NCBI GenBank assembly: GCA_015852425.1
Contig: JAAAIG010000653.1
Location: forward strand, 9,221-22,459
Direction of reading: 5' to 3'
Source of the DNA: Gryganskiella cystojenkinii
Taxonomy: Eukaryota; Mortierellomycota; Mortierellomycetes; Mortierellales; Mortierellaceae
Length of the DNA: 13,239 bases
Below, piece after piece: positions 9,529-13,239 of the stretch; position 1 is the stretch's first letter, and each line of letters begins with the position of its first letter. The notes under the pieces were generated by a model. That model worked only from the letters and a program-made list of their open reading frames with translations, made no database searches and was not told the DNA's origin. The position numbers were made by a program, and so were the translations under genes.

Positions 9529-10940
9529 ATGATTGCCTCCTTCCTAACTCGCTCAACACAGTCCAAGGCTCGCCTTGTCTCTAAGGTGGCCTCCCCCATA
9601 ACCACTCTTCGCTTCAAGTCCACAGGTATGTTATGTTTCTTCACCTCTCGTTCCTCCGCCTTGGGCTAATTCTCCTCTTCACTTTCTCTTCTTTACGCCA
9701 ATTTACCACGCGGTTCAACTAACAAGCATCTCTCTTCTTCCCTACCTTTGTCTCCAACAGATGTAAAAGCAACAACTCAAAAGAGGGATCCAGGAACATG
9801 TCCAGCGGAAGAGCAATTTCCATATCTAACATCAACTTTCCCACGCCCTCTTGTGCTCTTCGTTCTCTCTCGTTTTCTTTCTTTCTGTTAGTCCAAGGTC
9901 AAGCGCATCGGATTCGTTGGTCTCGGTAACATGGGTCTACCCATGGCCACCAACCTCTTCAATGGATTCAAGGACAAGGCCGACTTTATCATCTACGACA
10001 TCAACCAAAAGACGACCTCCACCTTCTTGAAAGATCACAACACAGATCCCAACAACCAGCAAAAGGTCAAGGTCGCCAAGTCCCCATTGGAGGTCGCTCA
10101 GGAAGCCGAGGTCATTGTCACTATGCTCCCGGCTTCTCAGCACGTCGAGAGTGTTTACTTTGGAAAGGACGGTCTTTTGGAGGCCCTCGGATCCAACCAC
10201 CTCGTCATGGATGCCTCGACCATTGATCAGTCCATGGCTACCCGTGTTGCCAAGGTTCTTCACGAGAAGGGTACCAAGGCCATCGATGCTCCCGTTTCTG
10301 GAGGTAAGGAAACGTTGGAACGGATCGTGCATTTGAGAGGATTCCGGAAACGAGGTCCATGCCTAAACTCACACTCTGTTTTTAAAAATCAATTGTTTTT
10401 TTTCCAATAGGCACTGGAGGCGCTCAGGCTGGAACGTTGACTTTTATGGTTGGATCCCGTACTACAGAGGATTTCGATATCGCCAAGCCCTACTTGGAGA
10501 AGATGGGCAAGAACATTGTCTACTGTGGCACGAACGGAAACGGTCAGGTCGCCAAGATCTGCAACAACATGTTGCTCGGTATCTCTATGATCGCTACCTC
10601 CGAGACCATGAACCTCGGTGTTCGTATGGGTATGGACCCCAAACTTTTGGCTGGTATTCTCAACACCTCCAGTGGTCGCTGCTGGAGCAGTGAGGTTTAT
10701 AACCCTTGCCCAGGCGTTCAGGAGAACTCGGCCGCGACCCGCGGATACACTGGTGGATTCGGTATGCCCCTCATGGCCAAGGATTTGCGCCTCGCCGTGA
10801 ATGCGGCGGTTGATACCAAGACGACCGTGATGCTCGGTGCCCTTGCCCAGCAGCTCTATAACCAGATGGCTGCCAACAAGGAGTACGAACATCTTGATTT
10901 CAGCGCTGCCTACAAGTGGCTTTCTGAGAACTCCAAGTAA
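9529..10940 (+). CDS. HIBADH: 3-hydroxyisobutyrate dehydrogenase, mitochondrial (346 aa)
   Basis: My model joins 9529-9625, 9761-9762, 9892-10303 and 10411-10940. The enzyme oxidises 3-hydroxyisobutyrate to methylmalonate semialdehyde with NAD+ in valine breakdown. Residues 1-32 form a mitochondrial targeting sequence: rich in Arg, Lys, Ser and Thr, with no acidic residue, ending LRFKST. The dinucleotide-binding motif GFVGLGNMG is at 40-48, MDASTID follows, the substrate-site motif DAPVSGGTGGAQAG is at 165-178, and Lys219 in GNGQVAKICNN is the catalytic lysine. SSGRCWSSEVYNPCPGV and GYTGGFGMPLMAKDL are typical of HIBADH rather than of glyoxylate or tartronate reductases. The length is close to human HIBADH (336). 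The strong donor after codon 32 leaves phase 1, whereas the exon from 9892 needs phase 0 and has TAG immediately upstream in frame, so something must supply two bases. The best candidate is the 2-nt exon listed separately. A different join near residue 33 would not change the enzyme identity. Confidence 0.94.
9761..9762 (+). other. HIBADH: Putative 2-nt micro-exon (AT) of HIBADH
   Basis: A textbook acceptor (pyrimidine tract then CAACAG) ends at 9760 and a donor GTAAAAG begins at 9763, leaving AT between them. G (9625) plus AT makes GAT (Asp33) and restores the frame exactly to the exon from 9892. Each flanking intron (9626-9760, 9763-9891) has its own CTAAC branch-like motif, at 9719-9723 and 9826-9830. 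The alternatives fit less well: a 92-nt exon (9761-9852) with a GTGCTC donor and a 39-nt intron, or a GTGGCC donor inside the targeting peptide at codon 20. Confidence 0.55.
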
Positions 10941-11028
10941 ACGAAAGAGCAGAGTGGGGAGGAAATACCATTATATATAACACCGATAAAGAAAAAATAG
11001 AACGCATCCACCTTCCCATTCACTCATA

Positions 11029-11034
11029 AATAAA
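11029..11034 (+). terminator. Poly(A) signal of HIBADH
   Basis: AATAAA lies 89 nt past the stop codon, in an A-rich stretch. It is the only canonical hexamer close behind the gene. Confidence 0.5.
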
Positions 11035-11451
11035 AGATAGAAACGAGACATATCATAACCACAAAAGAACAACGCATGCTAGAAAGAAGAATAATACAAT
11101 GTAGACCGATACAACGATCCACGATTTGGCAGGCTAGATTCTCTGCACGCAAACCACCGCTTTCTTTCGGAAGAAACGCCACCATTTTGCTTCACTCCAA
11201 GGTTTTGCCCAGGGTGGGAGTCCTGACATTAGATGTGGTGATGTTGTTCAAAGGGGGCAGAACAATACCCCTCTTGAAGGGACAAATTTTGCATGGATTC
11301 CGTGACATGGTCAATCCAGGGCAGGGAAAAGGGCGTGACACCGGAAAATAACAAAACGCGTTGCGTTGTCGCCTTGGGTCGAAGACATGACCCCGATCTG
11401 GGCATATGAGGTTGGAACACCGATCAAGGTTCGACAAAGGGTTTCGAAGGC

Positions 11452-11469
11452 AAAAAAAAAAAAAAAAAA
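11452..11469. repeat. A18 homopolymer
   Basis: Eighteen consecutive A on the + strand. It is not flanked by target-site duplications I can recognise, and no retroposed sequence precedes it, so a simple homopolymer is the plainest reading. Confidence 0.85.
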
Positions 11470-12169
11470 GGAGACCCCCTTTGGATATGGGAGAAAGTGT
11501 GGCGAGCGAAAAGGGATGGGTGGCACAGACATTACACGCTGTTCGTCTCTCTTTTTTTTTCAAAGAGTCTTTCGAAGAACAACCAACTGCGACCAGCAAC
11601 TCACGGCATGCTGATATGTCCTGGCGCTTTTTTTTTATCTTTCCTGAAAGGACCATAACCAAACGTGCTGTTTTTGTGGTCTCCCTCGTGTGTGTCGACA
11701 GTTTTTCCCCTCTTGTCACTCGTCTTTCCCCCTTTTAGAGGGTTCTCCTCTGCAGAATCGATGATGATTACCCTTGACGGCATTCCAATGTCCACGAACA
11801 ACAAACAAAAAAACAATAAAAATAACAAAACAGCAGAACAGCAGAGACCGAGTGTGGTGTGGAGTGGGTGTTGTTCTTGGTCTTTCATATATCTCGTCCG
11901 ATCTCTTACAGTACTTTCGCATCACTTTTTTTTATCTTACCCTCAAGTGGTCCTTGCACTGTGTATCCTTCGATCCATTCATCTTTTCTTGTCTCCTTTA
12001 GCTCACACAATATCAACCCCACTCACTCTCTCTGTCTTTCCTTCTTCTTCTCTCTTCCGTCACACTTTCCATCCTCTGTCTTTCCCTTACGTCTCTTCCC
12101 CTCTCTTCCCTGGCTAACCTCTCTTTCATTCATTTCTCGTACCTGTCTGTCATCAACGCCAACAGAATC

Positions 12170-13090
12170 ATGAACTCTGCCTTTGACCTCCAACATTCTC
12201 AGCCAGATCTCTGCCAAGATACTTCTTCCTCAACTGACGATCCCTCAGAGCATACCCATGGACGCCACTACCATCATCACAACAACCATAACAGCTACAC
12301 CCACCAGTATCAACATCAACAGCAGCAACTACAATCACAACCCTTTTATCAATACCCACCCCCACCTCCTACTGATGCTTCCAACAGAACACACTACTAC
12401 CACCCATGGTCCTCCTCCAACTTGAGTCTCCCATCTCTATCGTCCATGAACTCGCTCTCTTCCCTCTCATCGTTCGATATCGGGTCATCCACAAACACGC
12501 TCCTGGGGTCGAATCTTCCTTACGCCACTACGATTACCACGGGATCCTCCACCTCCTTGTCTTCTTCGTCTGTCTCCCTGAACGCGTCCTCATTTGCTTC
12601 GTCTTCGTCATTGGACTCATTTGTTGCTGCTTCGTCAGGAACCCTGAATGGAACAGGAGGAGGAGGTCCACTCTCCTACCCCTTTGTTTGTCCTGTAGAG
12701 TTTGAGGGACTCTTGCAAAGTTATCTATTATCACTTCATGTCCGCAAACGATCCAAGGCCCTGATCGAACAATCCATGGCAGACGATTGTTTGATGGTCC
12801 TTACCAATCCAGAAAACACAAAGATCTTTGGACCAAAATTTCGGTGGTGGGTTCGAAAACACTTTGTCTACACCACGACTACTAGTACGACCATGATCAC
12901 GCCTACGGATGACGGATCAGGGGGTACGAGTAGTTCTGGCGGCGAACAGCAACAAGAAACTCGCCAAGAGTTTGTCTTGATGGATCGCAAGAATGGTAAA
13001 CCAGTGTGTGTCAAAGAAAAACTTTATGAGAAGGTGGCTCATTTTCATGAGGCCACAGGACACGGAGGCAGGGACAAGACTTTCAAAGCA
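12170..13090 (+). CDS. Integrase-type zinc-binding (H2C2) domain protein, first exon, 3' part beyond the window
   Basis: The frame from the ATG at 12170 stays open for 307 codons to a strong donor GCA|GTAAGT (13091). Residues 1-80 are rich in His, Gln, Asn, Tyr and Pro (HYHHHNNH, QQQQLQ, YPPPPP). Residues 85-165 are mostly Ser with Thr, Leu, Ala and Gly, ending in four Gly. A folded part starts near 170 (YPFVCPVEFEGLLQSYLLSL) and runs through FRWWVRKHFVY. After a Gly/Ser/Gln spacer comes KLYEKVAHFHEATGHGGRDK (284-303). HFHEATGHGGRDKT fits the His half of the HHCC fold found before the catalytic core in Ty3/gypsy and Ginger-type integrases and in host proteins such as KRBA2 and GIN1. His293 and His298 would be zinc ligands, and the Cys pair is expected beyond the intron. 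An intron, a long disordered N-terminus and no visible terminal repeat suggest a host gene, perhaps a domesticated integrase fragment; an intact element extending right cannot be excluded. I recall comparable proteins in Mortierella. Their function is unknown to me. Confidence 0.75.
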
Positions 13091-13239
13091 GTAAGTTGGT
13101 CTCTTTCCTCCATCTGTCCAATTCAGTCCATCCCTCCCGTCCCCTTCCCTCTTTTTTTTTCTTACCCCTCTTCCTTACCCCTCTTTGTAAGTCGTCTCTC
13201 TCTTCTATCGTTCTTTTTCCCTTTTTTTCTGCCACTCTT
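13091..13239 (+). other. Start of intron 1 of the integrase-domain gene
   Basis: GTAAGT donor followed by a very pyrimidine-rich sequence up to the window edge; the acceptor is not seen. The coding frame happens to stay open through the whole 149 nt, so retention would not bring a stop within the window. The composition (long C/T runs) is that of an intron, not of the exon before it. Confidence 0.65.

Larger units (their letters stand above)
10941..12169. other. Intergenic region, no gene recognised
   Basis: This 1.2-kb stretch holds the HIBADH 3' UTR on the left and the leader and promoter of the integrase-domain gene on the right. The open frames in it are broken by homopolymers or of low complexity and match nothing I know. 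From about 11920 to 12160 the + strand is strongly pyrimidine-rich (runs of CTCTCT and TTCTTC), as expected of the 5' leader of the gene at 12170. I see no RNA gene or terminal repeats. Confidence 0.6.

Noticed and set aside
9761..9852. 92-nt exon instead of the 2-nt micro-exon in HIBADH
   Set aside because: It would keep the frame, but it needs a GTGCTC donor and an intron of only 39 nt with no branch site. It would also insert about 30 residues between targeting peptide and enzyme, and the stretch contains its own CTAAC plus pyrimidine tract like an intron.
11452..11469. Poly(A) tail of a retroposed sequence
   Set aside because: No coding or SINE-like sequence precedes it and no flanking duplication is visible.
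11192..11719. 175-codon minus-strand open frame in the intergenic region
   Set aside because: It runs through the A18 tract as a polyphenylalanine stretch and shows no protein-like composition or family resemblance.
1..13239. CRISPR array, prophage or bacterial operon
   Set aside because: There are no spaced direct repeats, the genes contain spliceosomal introns, and the protein set is eukaryotic.

Overview
The window reads as nuclear DNA of a filamentous fungus, most likely an early-diverging one (Mucoromycota, probably a Mortierellaceae species). The grounds are many short introns (about 94-220 nt, GT...AG, several with CTAAC or CTGAC branch-site-like motifs), pyrimidine-rich leaders before start codons, AATAAA-type poly(A) signals, and protein families I associate with that group. 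The assignment to Mortierellaceae is an inference from recall, not a database result.

Layout. 1-1037: no gene seen. 1167-2065 (+): a four-exon gene for a 176-residue small secreted cysteine-rich protein. 2066-2879: convergent intergenic stretch. 2880-7252 (-): an eight-exon gene for the ribosome quality control factor NEMF/Tae2/Rqc2 (1202 residues in my model). Its short first exon (7191-7252) carries the conserved N-terminus and an Asp needed for CAT-tailing in yeast. 7514-8959 (-): a four-exon ketopantoate reductase family gene (331 residues), in tandem with RQC2 and 261 bp upstream of it. 8960-9528: a 569-bp divergent promoter region. 9529-10940 (+): mitochondrial-type 3-hydroxyisobutyrate dehydrogenase (346 residues), whose reading frame is best closed by a 2-nt micro-exon at 9761-9762. 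10941-12169: no gene seen, with homopolymer and pyrimidine-rich tracts. 12170 to the right edge (+): the first exon (307 codons) of a gene with a low-complexity Gln/His/Ser-rich N-terminus and the start of an integrase-type zinc-binding (H2C2) domain. Its remainder lies off the window.

How the genes relate. RQC2 works on stalled 60S ribosomes and has no visible link to its neighbours. The two divergent dehydrogenases both touch valine metabolism: ketopantoate is made from 2-ketoisovalerate, and 3-hydroxyisobutyrate is a valine breakdown intermediate. A shared control region is possible but unproven. I do not see a multi-gene novel system. The items most worth a second look are the putative 2-nt exon, the hidden first exon and intronic alternative start of RQC2, the integrase-domain gene, and the secreted protein. 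All exon models come from reading splice signals and remembered family alignments; none was checked against transcripts.
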